Assembly: GCA_965223465.1 (NCBI GenBank) | Contig: OZ245025.1 | Coordinates: forward strand, 2,108,001 to 2,172,000 | Reading direction: 5' to 3' | Source of the DNA: JAAELZ01 sp965223465 | GTDB taxonomy: Bacteria; Pseudomonadota; Gammaproteobacteria; Arenicellales; Poriferihabitantaceae | DNA: 64,000 nucleotides | Translations under genes and position numbers: made by a program | The notes under the pieces: model-generated | The model's input: only the letters and a program-made list of their open reading frames with translations | Told to the model about the DNA's origin: nothing | Database searches by the model: none | In this document: one piece after another, positions 51,528 to 59,575 of the stretch | Layout: the number at the start of each line of letters is the position of its first letter | Numbering within the stretch: the first letter of the stretch is position 1

Positions 51528-53973
51528 TGTGCTGATAATAATGTGACCAAGATTGAATCGCGATACCGCTGAAGTTTTCGGTATCAATCTCTTGTGAGAT
51601 TTGTGAAATAGATTCTCGCATTTTCTGCTGAGAACGATGCCACAATGATTCATCGCGCGATAGCGAAGGCTCGACGCTTTGTGCAATACTCATCTTAATA
51701 CCCGGATGCGCATCGATAATGGGCTTGCCAATCTCGACCACACGCCGCGGGTTAGACGCATAAATCATTAAGCTGATCTTTTGCACGCCCAGTTTATGCG
51801 CTTCACACGCCAGGCAAATCGTTTGATTTGCCAAATTGCGGTAGTGCGTACTAAACGAAATAGGCCACGGTGAAACTTGGTGGACCTCTCCCAGTGTATC
51901 AACCAACTGGCGTAAGGCTCTATCCGGCTCCTCGGAATAGTGCGCTAGCTGCTCGGGCTCCAGGTCAAGGTGTAGACCATCAAAGGGTAACGTCGATAAG
52001 TTCTTAATAATACCAAGCAAATCTTGTCTGCCAGCCAGCGTCATCCAGCTGGGCTCGCCAAGCAGTAATTCGACTTGTATACCGCGGTTACGAATTTGCT
52101 CGATTTGCGATTTGATCTCCACGGGCGTAGCGATGGCCTGATTAATTTGCGCTCGATCAAGCGATATCCATAACTGGCGAATACCTGAATCCAGTAACTC
52201 ACTTAAATATTCTGGATTTTGATTGACGACCGAAAAGAAGTTGCGTGAATCCCAAACATACAAAGCAGTCGATTTTCCGACTGTCATGGTACTCGCTGGT
52301 ACAGCGGCGGCGTCCGCTGCCGCAATATTTATACCCGCATAGTTATTGTCTGCAAAAATAGTTGGATTACTCACCATCTTAACGCCAGCAAAATCAAAGT
52401 CTGAAATGCTATCCGGGTCAGGTGCCGCCCCCACACTGGCTATATCGTAATCTGGAATACTAGGTTGAGTAATGTCAATTTGCACAACCGCAAGATCACT
52501 ACCCGGGAACGGTACTTGATCACTCACCATTTTGATACCGGCAAAATCAACGTCCGAAAGGGAATGATCACTGCTACTGACACCAACGATATTAACGCTG
52601 GGTAGGGTACCTTTACCCGTATGCATCTCTAACAGTGGAGGCGCTAAATCTCCATCAACCTGGACAATCGTGTCAAGATAATCTGGTCTGACGTTACCCT
52701 TACACCCTTCAGGCAGGTAGTGGATCAATTGTGCCTGTGCATTAAAAAACTTCGCCTGGGCTGCAATGCCTGCGGTAGCGGCGCGATAATATTGATAGCG
52801 CGCGCCTTGCAATTTCTCTAACACGTCACCATCGAGCGTTTGAAATCTGAGCCAGGCTTCGCGTGTTGCTTCCTGGGTTGCCATTAGTCGCTTAACGGCA
52901 AATTGCAGGCCATGGGCCGCGGTACGGAACTGGTCAATTGCTGTGGTAACTTCACTAACAAGTTCTAGCTGCCGTTTTTGTATCTCCAGCGCAGCATTTT
53001 GTGCGGCGGTGCGTGTTTTGCTCTGGTTGGCCCTCATCGCTGCCTTTAGATTCGCCGGCAGGTTGAAATTAATACCGACACCCCATCGATCCCCGTCTTC
53101 GCGTCCCGGCTCGTCGTCAAACCGCAATCCCGCGTAGGCACTGGCCTTGATTGGCTTCCACTTGCTAAGTGTATAACTGTCGAGAAACTTTTTTTGTTCG
53201 GTCTCCAACAATCTAATTTCAGGATTGGATTGCCGCACCGCTATTTTAAGCATGTTCTCGTCTGTGCAAGCATAGGAAAAATCTGGCCGATTTGGCGCAG
53301 CATTTTTAATATCTTGCCCCACCAGAAAACGCATTCTTTCCAAGGCCTGCTCGAGACCTTGGTTATGCATGGATTGATCCATCACCGCCTTATCAAAACT
53401 CGACGAAAACTCCAGTTCATCAGCTTGTAACAACAACCCTTGCTTCTTGCGCTTTTCTAAGCGATCAACCACCTGTAGCTTGTCTTGTAAAAAGGTACGC
53501 GCAAGAACAACGTTGGTGTGGTTTTCCCAATATTGAATATACTGTTCATGCAGGTCTCGCAAGCTCGCGCGCAACTGTATTTGGCGTCTTAAAAAGGCGA
53601 TCTCACTCGAATACTCAGCGATTATTTGGTCAATACGTTCTTCTGCGCGGTTTCCCAACAAGGGATACCTCAAACCTATCTCACTGTTTAGCACGCCTTC
53701 CTTGTTGTCATTTGGGTTAGCACGATAGTTATTGGCATAATGTGCTCCGCCATAAACTTTCAGACCACTTTGTGCCTCGGCAATTTCGATATCTTCGAGC
53801 CGCTGCTGAAGCGCTACATCCGCAATACTAACACTCACTCCATTGACTAATTGTTGCTCAAGGTAGTCTAGGGATAAGCCCTGTACGCCCAGGGGCTGAG
53901 ACCAACCTGGCCCACTCAGCACGACCGTTACGCTGAACAATGCAACAGTTGAGGATCTAACGAGCGCGTTCAA
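51517..53973 (-). CDS. TolC-like outer-membrane channel fused to GH18-like TIM-barrel domain
   Basis: This 818-residue exported protein has a signal peptide (cleaved near GWSQP, residue 26). Residues about 30-420 follow the outer-membrane efflux protein pattern, with two long coiled-coil halves (ARTFLQDKLQVVDRLEKRKKQ and TQEATREAWLRFQTLDG) and strands between (YAGLRFDDEPG, WGVGINFNLP). A linker (about 440-560) has two copies of a DFAG(I/V)KMVS(D/N) motif, 51 residues apart (476 and 527). From about 568 there is a TIM-barrel: ALYVWDSRNFF, LWISLDRAQIN, VELLLGEPSW, then DGLHLDLE (665-672), close to the GH18 catalytic DGxDxDxE with one Asp replaced by His, and LMIYASNPRR. Channel-hydrolase fusion is not a form I recognise. 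Confidence 0.82.
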   Translation of the reverse strand: MNALVRSSTVALFSVTVVLSGPGWSQPLGVQGLSLDYLEQQLVNGVSVSIADVALQQRLEDIEIAEAQSGLKVYGGAHYANNYRANPNDNKEGVLNSEIGLRYPLLGNRAEERIDQIIAEYSSEIAFLRRQIQLRASLRDLHEQYIQYWENHTNVVLARTFLQDKLQVVDRLEKRKKQGLLLQADELEFSSSFDKAVMDQSMHNQGLEQALERMRFLVGQDIKNAAPNRPDFSYACTDENMLKIAVRQSNPEIRLLETEQKKFLDSYTLSKWKPIKASAYAGLRFDDEPGREDGDRWGVGINFNLPANLKAAMRANQSKTRTAAQNAALEIQKRQLELVSEVTTAIDQFRTAAHGLQFAVKRLMATQEATREAWLRFQTLDGDVLEKLQGARYQYYRAATAGIAAQAKFFNAQAQLIHYLPEGCKGNVRPDYLDTIVQVDGDLAPPLLEMHTGKGTLPSVNIVGVSSSDHSLSDVDFAGIKMVSDQVPFPGSDLAVVQIDITQPSIPDYDIASVGAAPDPDSISDFDFAGVKMVSNPTIFADNNYAGINIAAADAAAVPASTMTVGKSTALYVWDSRNFFSVVNQNPEYLSELLDSGIRQLWISLDRAQINQAIATPVEIKSQIEQIRNRGIQVELLLGEPSWMTLAGRQDLLGIIKNLSTLPFDGLHLDLEPEQLAHYSEEPDRALRQLVDTLGEVHQVSPWPISFSTHYRNLANQTICLACEAHKLGVQKISLMIYASNPRRVVEIGKPIIDAHPGIKMSIAQSVEPSLSRDESLWHRSQQKMRESISQISQEIDTENFSGIAIQSWSHYYQHSES

Positions 53974-55307
53974 AATTTATTCCTCTTTAATACCCACCAC
54001 GGCGCCATACTCGAGTATTTAGAGGAGTATAGAAACAATTCCGTAAGCGTGGAAACCGCTGCCCAGATACGCACAAAGAACGTAAATACCGGGAACAACG
54101 GCACTAGAAACGCAAAACTCAAATCATACTTAACATCATCAGATATCAAAGCAATGTAAATCATGTATAGCAAGGTCGTTACAACCAGGTAAAACATATA
54201 AGTGAGCAGCAGTATCGTCCACATACTGGTTGCCGATAAAACAAACATGCTATAGCTGATGTAAAACAAAATTAAAAACGGGGTAACGATCTGAAACAAT
54301 AAGCCTACCCAGATCATCATCAAAAAGTTCTTGAATCCAACCAACTTGGGGTTGAACGTACGCCAGTGTTTGCGAAAATACAGCCAGAACAAATCACCAT
54401 CCCAACGTAGACGCTGGTCCAAGAACTGACGGATGGTTTCTGGTGCATCGGTATAGCCAGTCGCCCCAGGCTCGAACACAATACGCATACTGGGATAGCG
54501 CCCAAAGTAACTTTTTATGCGCAAGGTCAAGTCTAGATCTTCGGCGGTACCTGCATCCCAACCCCCTATATGTTGCAGGAACTTTTTTCTAAATATTCCA
54601 AACGCGCCGGAAATATTATTGACAACGTTATATTCACTCAATGCAATTTTGGCGAGATTAATCGCCAGCATATACTCAATTGCCTGCAGGCCAGTAACGA
54701 TGCTGGCCTTGGCATTGCGCACCCTTAAATTACCCGCCACCCCAACGACATTTGGGTCATTAAAATGCGGCACAATCGAACGCACCATGGTGTTGTTGAA
54801 AGAGGTATCGCCGTCCAAGGCCATCACGATTTCCCCCTCGCTCAGTGCCAGAATGGTGTTCAACGAGCTCACGCGTCCACCCCGCTGTCGTTTGGGTGCA
54901 ATCACCAGGCTGCGATTGGGATATTCTTTGACCACCTCTCGCATCGCATTAGCGGCGTCGGTGGTTTCTTTATTGGTAATGGCACCGTCAATTACCGCAA
55001 GAATTTGAATGTGACCAGCATAAATCTGCTCTGCCAGGCTACGAATCGAGTTTTCGATTGCCTTGCCTTCGGAATAGCACAGTAATCCACAACTGACTTT
55101 CGGATGGTAGGACGTGGGCGGGGTATAGTTACGCGTCCGCAATTTGAAGCGTAAAACACCCAGAATAATAAACAGAAAAAATGGCACTTCCAGTAGCAGT
55201 ACAAACGGAAAGAGCTTTAAGGCGATAAAACTAAGATCATTAGTCGATACGACAATCTCGATCGCCTCTTTCGCCCCATACCAGAAGTCAACTATGAAGT
55301 TATTCAT
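53970..55307 (-). CDS. processive family 2 glycosyltransferase (polysaccharide synthase)
   Basis: This 445-residue inner-membrane synthase has an N-terminal membrane helix (about 28-52). The GT-A catalytic domain carries Asp107 (LAVIDGA), Asp165-x-Asp167 (ALDGDTSF), the general-base region AEDLDL (Glu256-Asp257) and the processive QxxRW motif QRLRW (298-302). About four membrane segments follow (325-440). This is the architecture of hyaluronan, cellulose, PNAG and alginate-type synthases that polymerise and thread a glycan across the membrane. No PilZ domain follows. The ATG at 55305-55307 overlaps the stop of the upstream gene by eight bases, and its end overlaps the channel gene by four. 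Sugar specificity cannot be read. Confidence 0.9.
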   Translation of the reverse strand: MNNFIVDFWYGAKEAIEIVVSTNDLSFIALKLFPFVLLLEVPFFLFIILGVLRFKLRTRNYTPPTSYHPKVSCGLLCYSEGKAIENSIRSLAEQIYAGHIQILAVIDGAITNKETTDAANAMREVVKEYPNRSLVIAPKRQRGGRVSSLNTILALSEGEIVMALDGDTSFNNTMVRSIVPHFNDPNVVGVAGNLRVRNAKASIVTGLQAIEYMLAINLAKIALSEYNVVNNISGAFGIFRKKFLQHIGGWDAGTAEDLDLTLRIKSYFGRYPSMRIVFEPGATGYTDAPETIRQFLDQRLRWDGDLFWLYFRKHWRTFNPKLVGFKNFLMMIWVGLLFQIVTPFLILFYISYSMFVLSATSMWTILLLTYMFYLVVTTLLYMIYIALISDDVKYDLSFAFLVPLFPVFTFFVRIWAAVSTLTELFLYSSKYSSMAPWWVLKRNKF

Positions 55308-56649
55308 CTTTCCAGCTAAGCAGGGTATTGAGATCATCCTTTGCTTGCAGATCTTTTGGCGCGTTGACGACCCGGGTACGAACCTCAATCCCTAAGTTAT
55401 CGTGGTTTCGTGTTTGTTCACACAAGGCGTCGATTTTCTCCAGCGTGCGCTGGGCAACTTTTTTACCCGAAGGCGACAACAGCAGCCAAATCGTGCCCGC
55501 AGTATCACTGCTGGCCATATCGGTGTCTCGAACAGACTGTCCAACAATATTGGTAAATTGTTTGATCAACCGGTACGCGGCGTGCTCACCGAGTTGTTTG
55601 CGCAAATCTACCCGGTTGGTAATACGGACATCAATCAACGTAAATTGATGCTCTGGATTCTGACGCAGCGCTGCCAGGTTCCATGACAGGAACTTTTTCA
55701 GCACTTCATAGTGCACCATAAACTCAGGCTGATTCGTAAGATCGGTTTTTGCATCGGTACTGCTGGTGAGCGCGTTGACGCGCCCTCGCTCACTCAGTTG
55801 ATAAACCGCTATTTGTCGACTCGAAAGCTTGTCAGGCGTATCGACCTGGCCACATTGTAGGCATTTAGCCACCACCAGCGATTCTTCAAATCGGGTTTCA
55901 CATGCAGCACAGGCATAGCTTTCAAGTGGCCGGTCATAATCCACGCCAATATGTTTAAGTGTTTCGCTACAAACCTTACACTGCATGATCCCCGCGTGCA
56001 TAAAATCCCGATCTGGGGCAACGTTACCGCAACTAAAACAGTGAATGAATTTTTGTCGGCCGATATCAATCTCGTGACAATGCGGGCACACATCCAGATA
56101 GTTTAAGTGGGTAGACTCACATTGGGTGCAGTGGCGGGTGCGGTCAATCAGGCTGGTTCTCTCAACTAAATTTTGTTTTAAGATGCGTTTCAGCCAAGTG
56201 TGGATGGGTTGCCCGGTATCGGCTAAACACTCTAGCAATGGATAGCGGTAAGCCGTTTCGTATTTCCAATCTGCAACCGGCTCAAGACGTTTATCCGGGC
56301 GCGTTAACAAAAACCGGATGAGCCTATCGTTCTGACCGTAGCGGGCAACCAGATCAATGCCTAGGTTATTAGCACGTTTATGGATTTTTTTGGCCGCAGC
56401 ATAGACTTCCTTAGTCGTAGCCATACTACCATCAGCAATCGCCTGTGTTTGCACGTTCCCCGCTTGCTCGGTAAAAATGGGTACCAATGCAAAACCGGGT
56501 TGGCCTCGTATCACCCTAACCGCCGTTTCCAAATAGGCATCAACGCTAGAACGAAGCCAATACCCATAAGCAGGGACACCGCTGGGCACCACAAAGGACT
56601 CAGCATCGATCTCTTTGACTAAGCTGGGTTGTGACAGGATGTTATTCAT
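55300..56649 (-). CDS. zinc-ribbon protein with degenerate GGDEF domain
   Basis: This is a 449-residue cytoplasmic protein. Residues about 1-165 form an unrecognised domain with ATTKEVYAAAKKIHKRANNL and a conserved-looking WKYETAYRYPLLE. Six CxxC pairs follow (174/177, 188/191, 204/207, 224/227, 247/250, 263/266), making three zinc ribbons. From about 310 to 449 the layout is that of a GGDEF domain (FTLIDVRITNRVDLRKQLGEHAAYRLIKQF, then RDTDMASSDT) but the signature site reads TAGTI instead of GGDEF. It therefore cannot make c-di-GMP; a sensing or scaffolding role is likelier. The N-terminal part may correspond to the TackOD1 metal-binding domain (memory, unverified). First gene of the synthase operon, overlapping the synthase start. 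Confidence 0.82.
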   Translation of the reverse strand: MNNILSQPSLVKEIDAESFVVPSGVPAYGYWLRSSVDAYLETAVRVIRGQPGFALVPIFTEQAGNVQTQAIADGSMATTKEVYAAAKKIHKRANNLGIDLVARYGQNDRLIRFLLTRPDKRLEPVADWKYETAYRYPLLECLADTGQPIHTWLKRILKQNLVERTSLIDRTRHCTQCESTHLNYLDVCPHCHEIDIGRQKFIHCFSCGNVAPDRDFMHAGIMQCKVCSETLKHIGVDYDRPLESYACAACETRFEESLVVAKCLQCGQVDTPDKLSSRQIAVYQLSERGRVNALTSSTDAKTDLTNQPEFMVHYEVLKKFLSWNLAALRQNPEHQFTLIDVRITNRVDLRKQLGEHAAYRLIKQFTNIVGQSVRDTDMASSDTAGTIWLLLSPSGKKVAQRTLEKIDALCEQTRNHDNLGIEVRTRVVNAPKDLQAKDDLNTLLSWKDE

Positions 56650-56907
56650 CGCGATTTGGGTGTGCTCTGTATGGCGACCACGCTAGCGAGGGGAAACAAA
56701 ACACCCCTTTCTTTAATTGCCCGCTATGTAATCCCAAAAAACTGCTCAATTAAGGGGTTATTTATTTTAGGTAAAAAGAAAAATATTAAGTTAGCTATAA
56801 AACATCTCTTAACCCCTAAACAATACCGTTTATCTGTATGTTTTGTCAACTATTAAAGCATTTGCTGTTATTCGGAAAATACTGAGTAATTACACCATTG
56901 ACGGCCA
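56650..56907. other. intergenic region upstream of the polysaccharide synthase operon
   Basis: An AT-rich 258-bp stretch holding the presumed promoter of the minus-strand operon starting at 56649. AGGGGTTA (56753-56760) and TAACCCCT (56810-56817) are inverted copies 49 bases apart, and a related CACCCCTTT lies at 56702-56710. No gene is seen. Confidence 0.4.
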
Positions 56908-57252
56908 TCAAAGCATGTTTCGATTGCAATATGTCGCTTTTTCAAATTCACTAACATTCACTGCGATATTTCGAACCGCTGGAAACAGGGTCACCAGCGT
57001 CTTAATGATCGATTTGGACAGCCGTGCTTTTTGTTCAATTGTGCGCCCCTGCATAATGTGGCTAAACACATGGATAAATGATTCGCGTTTCCCGCCGACT
57101 AAATATTTCCGGTAAGGATGGACACGCACCTTTATGTCTTGCTCGTTGAATAAGCCCGACGAATGGGCTATCTGGTGAACTTGCTGAACAATTTTTTCTT
57201 CAGCGTGAATGTTGAGTATGTCTTCTGAACAATCGAGTATGAAATGCGGCAT
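56908..57252 (-). CDS. 5-carboxymethyl-2-hydroxymuconate isomerase family protein
   Basis: This 114-residue tautomerase-fold protein starts MPHFILDCSEDI, with the catalytic Pro exposed after Met removal, as in CHMI (HpaF). The family isomerises a ring-cleavage product of homoprotocatechuate. The HPYRKYLVGGKRESFIHVFSHIMQGRT block also matches. No other aromatic-degradation gene is nearby, so its true substrate is uncertain; orphan CHMI-like proteins are common. The ATG follows a GGAG-type site on the minus strand (AACGCAGGAGTTTAA). Confidence 0.85.
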   Translation of the reverse strand: MPHFILDCSEDILNIHAEEKIVQQVHQIAHSSGLFNEQDIKVRVHPYRKYLVGGKRESFIHVFSHIMQGRTIEQKARLSKSIIKTLVTLFPAVRNIAVNVSEFEKATYCNRNML

Positions 57253-57446
57253 TTAAACTCCTGCGTTGTTTTGCTTAAAAAGGGTGAATTGAACGAAAGC
57301 GCACGCAACAGCATACGCATTATGCGTTTCAGGTCTAGGGTAGCAAAACGCGGGGGTTTCGCCGAACCAGGTATGCGCTTTAATAGGTCGGGTAAAGCTG
57401 CGTCGCGCCCGAAAAGCAAACCTTACTTAGCTAGGGCAGGTGGTTT

Positions 57447-57881
57447 TCAGGTTGCGAACAGCTCCAGCTCAATATTTCTAAACGCCTTGAATTCAAGCGC
57501 ATTGCCAGAAGGATCTTTAAAAAACATGGTTCCTTGTTCGCCGGGTTCTCCTTTAAACCGGATATAGGGCTCAATAATAAACTCTTCGATAAACCCGCTA
57601 ACTTTTTGGGCAAACGCCTCCCACTCTTCGAAGTTCATTACCACCCCAAAATGGGGCACGGGCACCCCATGCCCATCCACTGGATTGGAAATGCTGTCTA
57701 CTTTCCCGGTTCGCCCAATTTGCGGGTTGAGATGGGTCACCAACTGATGACCAAACATATTAAAGTCAATCCAGCTTTCCGCGCTTCTCCCTTCAGGAAA
57801 CCCCATCTTAACCCCGTAGAAATCTCTGGCTTCGTCAATACTGCGAACTTGAACGGCAAGATGAAAAGGGGTTAATTGCAT
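57447..57881 (-). CDS. VOC (glyoxalase/dioxygenase) family protein
   Basis: This 144-residue vicinal-oxygen-chelate protein has two beta-alpha-beta-beta-beta modules. The metal-site residues expected at the first strand (QLTPFHLAVQVRS, His), in the middle (HGVPVPHFGVVMN, His) and near the end (FFKDPSGNALEFKAF, Glu) are all present, so it can bind a metal and act as a lyase or dioxygenase. FYGVKMGFPEGR and EQGTMFFKDPSGNALE are typical. The substrate is unknown. It lies between the CHMI-like and TIGR02391-like genes. Confidence 0.85.
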   Translation of the reverse strand: MQLTPFHLAVQVRSIDEARDFYGVKMGFPEGRSAESWIDFNMFGHQLVTHLNPQIGRTGKVDSISNPVDGHGVPVPHFGVVMNFEEWEAFAQKVSGFIEEFIIEPYIRFKGEPGEQGTMFFKDPSGNALEFKAFRNIELELFAT

Positions 57882-57911
57882 GATGACACCTATTAATATC
57901 GTTTGCGCAAT

Positions 57912-58634
57912 TTATTCATTGGACGCTCTAGACTCAACAATTTTAATCAAATGACTCGCAAGACTGATCATTTCAACCGCCTCCCCTGCATTGATTTTCA
58001 CATTGCGATGACTATGTGGATCTTTGTAAGACCCTATCGCACCCAAAAATAAATTGCACAAGGCTTCGCGTTCACTTTTGGGCAACTCCTTATTGGTAAG
58101 CGTGCCTTTTTCCGGGTCAAATGCTTTTTTTATTAAAGGAAGTCCGTGATCTTCAGGCTTAAATTTACCCGCGTCTTGTACGGCTACTTCTACCTCTTTA
58201 AAAGATTGAAATACCGCCGTTTCATAGTCACCACGCAAAAACGTCGCCCATATTTTCTGAGCAATAATCGGGTGTAAATGGCGCTTTGGTAACAAGTCAG
58301 ACCTTCGATACGAATCTAAATCAACCTGGTTCTCTATTTTTTGGCCGCGCCTCGTCACAAATACCCATTCGCCTTGTAGACCAGGTTTTGCGGCTAAAAA
58401 CCCTTCTCTTTCCAACCAACACCATGCCTCCATCACGGCTTCGGCAATTTGATCTTGATGACTCGGGTAATCCGTAAATCTACTAGGCAAGCAAAAACTA
58501 TAGCGATTTAGTTGCCCGGTATCGGTTGGATCAAGCGAATTGAGCACCTCCAATACGACGCCGGCTAACTCTTCTGGCTCGAGCGCGAGCACGGCTTCTG
58601 GATCCGGGATAATTGAAAACAAGTTTTTACTCAT
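57912..58634 (-). CDS. TIGR02391-like protein (Ymh family)
   Basis: This 240-residue protein has a C-terminal half that fits the TIGR02391/Ymh pattern: FLRGDYETAVFQSFKEVEVAVQDAG, then LPLIKKAFDPEKGTL and the FLGAIGSYKDPHSHRNVKI block with a DPHSHR motif. The N-terminal half (EAWCWLEREGFLAAKPG, GEWVFVTRRGQKI) looks like a winged-helix domain. Members occur in restriction, phage and other defence-linked neighbourhoods, but function is undefined and no restriction gene is adjacent here. The ATG at 58632-58634 is reasonable. Confidence 0.78.
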   Translation of the reverse strand: MSKNLFSIIPDPEAVLALEPEELAGVVLEVLNSLDPTDTGQLNRYSFCLPSRFTDYPSHQDQIAEAVMEAWCWLEREGFLAAKPGLQGEWVFVTRRGQKIENQVDLDSYRRSDLLPKRHLHPIIAQKIWATFLRGDYETAVFQSFKEVEVAVQDAGKFKPEDHGLPLIKKAFDPEKGTLTNKELPKSEREALCNLFLGAIGSYKDPHSHRNVKINAGEAVEMISLASHLIKIVESRASNE

Positions 58635-58727
58635 ATGCTTTGCATACCAGAAATGAGTTACGCCTCACCCTAAGAAATATGGTTTCGAAATTCAACGCCA
58701 ATAGCGCGCTAATATGGTTGTTGCTCA

Positions 58728-59411
58728 TCATCGCACCAACTCTTTGTCGTACAGCCACCAACCACCGCATGCAACATGGGTTTCGCTCGGGCTTAATTTA
58801 CATTCTGAATTCAGCCCTCCGCCACAGGCTATGTGGTTACCATCCGCACTGGATTGACAATATCGGGCTTGCCCACCACATGCTGCCAAATCTTCACTTG
58901 GGCTGGGTTGACAATAATTGGCACCGCCGCCACACGCAACCCCTTCACCCGTTGGACTGGATTGGCAATATTCAGCCTCTCCACCGCAAGCAATCGCTTC
59001 TCCGTCTGGGCTGGCTTCACAGTAGCTCGCCTTTCCGCCGCAGGCGATGTCAGACCCATCTGGGCTGGCTTCACAGTAGCTCGCCTTTCCACCGCAGGCA
59101 ATGTCAGACCCATCCGGGCTGGCTTCGCAATACGTGGCCATTCCACCACACGCCACACGGGATCCGTCAGTACTCGCTTGACAATAAGTCGCCTGACCAC
59201 CACAAGCCACGTGCGACCCATCCGGGCTGGATTGACAATAATCCGCTTGACCACCACATTGAACCAAACGCCCGTCATTATTCGATAAACAAATACTCGA
59301 ATCTCCATCACACCTGACGACGGCGTTGTCGAGTAACAGTTCGCAGGCCAGCGATGTCTTCGCGACAAAACATAATGACAAAAGACAGGTGGCTTTAATT
59401 ATTCGGCGCAT
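58728..59411 (-). CDS. exported cysteine-rich protein with 18-residue tandem repeats
   Basis: This 227-residue protein has a signal peptide (cleavage likely after SLA, residue 22) and is expected outside the cytoplasm. Residues 52-217 are an array with the consensus CGGxAxYCxxSxxGxxxA. Nine CGG cysteines fall at exact 18-residue steps (52, 70, 88 ... 196) with partner cysteines seven residues later (59, 77 ... 185), then a slightly longer last unit. Each unit probably forms one disulfide loop. Two adjacent units (GSDIACGGKASYCEASPD) are identical. I do not know the family; a surface, adhesive or metal-binding role is possible but unsupported. Confidence 0.75.
   Translation of the reverse strand: MRRIIKATCLLSLCFVAKTSLACELLLDNAVVRCDGDSSICLSNNDGRLVQCGGQADYCQSSPDGSHVACGGQATYCQASTDGSRVACGGMATYCEASPDGSDIACGGKASYCEASPDGSDIACGGKASYCEASPDGEAIACGGEAEYCQSSPTGEGVACGGGANYCQPSPSEDLAACGGQARYCQSSADGNHIACGGGLNSECKLSPSETHVACGGWWLYDKELVR
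58761..59258 (-). repeat. 54-bp tandem repeats inside the cysteine-rich gene
   Basis: About nine direct repeats of 54 bp encode the 18-residue units. The two central copies differ at only a few bases, so unit number may change by recombination or slippage. The repeats abut without spacers and are coding, so this is not a CRISPR. Confidence 0.85.
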
Positions 59412-59575
59412 AATTTTTCTAATTTATCGTAGACGAGCTAGGCTTCAACCAAGGCAGTGGATTGGGCAAGACTCAATTCAAATTCATATTACCAAAGGCG
59501 GTTCACCCTAACAATGATTTGATAAAACTTTCGCATCTTAGTGCATGTCAATTGAGGGCAATCTTTTTGGACCTG

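Noticed and set aside
58761..59258. Regular 54-bp repeats that could suggest a CRISPR array
   Set aside because: The repeats abut without spacers and keep one reading frame encoding an exported 18-residue repeat protein; no cas genes are near.
58833..59288. Long plus-strand and alternative minus-strand frames across the repeat array
   Set aside because: The 54-bp period is a multiple of three, so any frame without a stop in one unit stays open. Only the minus-strand frame with a signal peptide and cysteine pattern makes sense.
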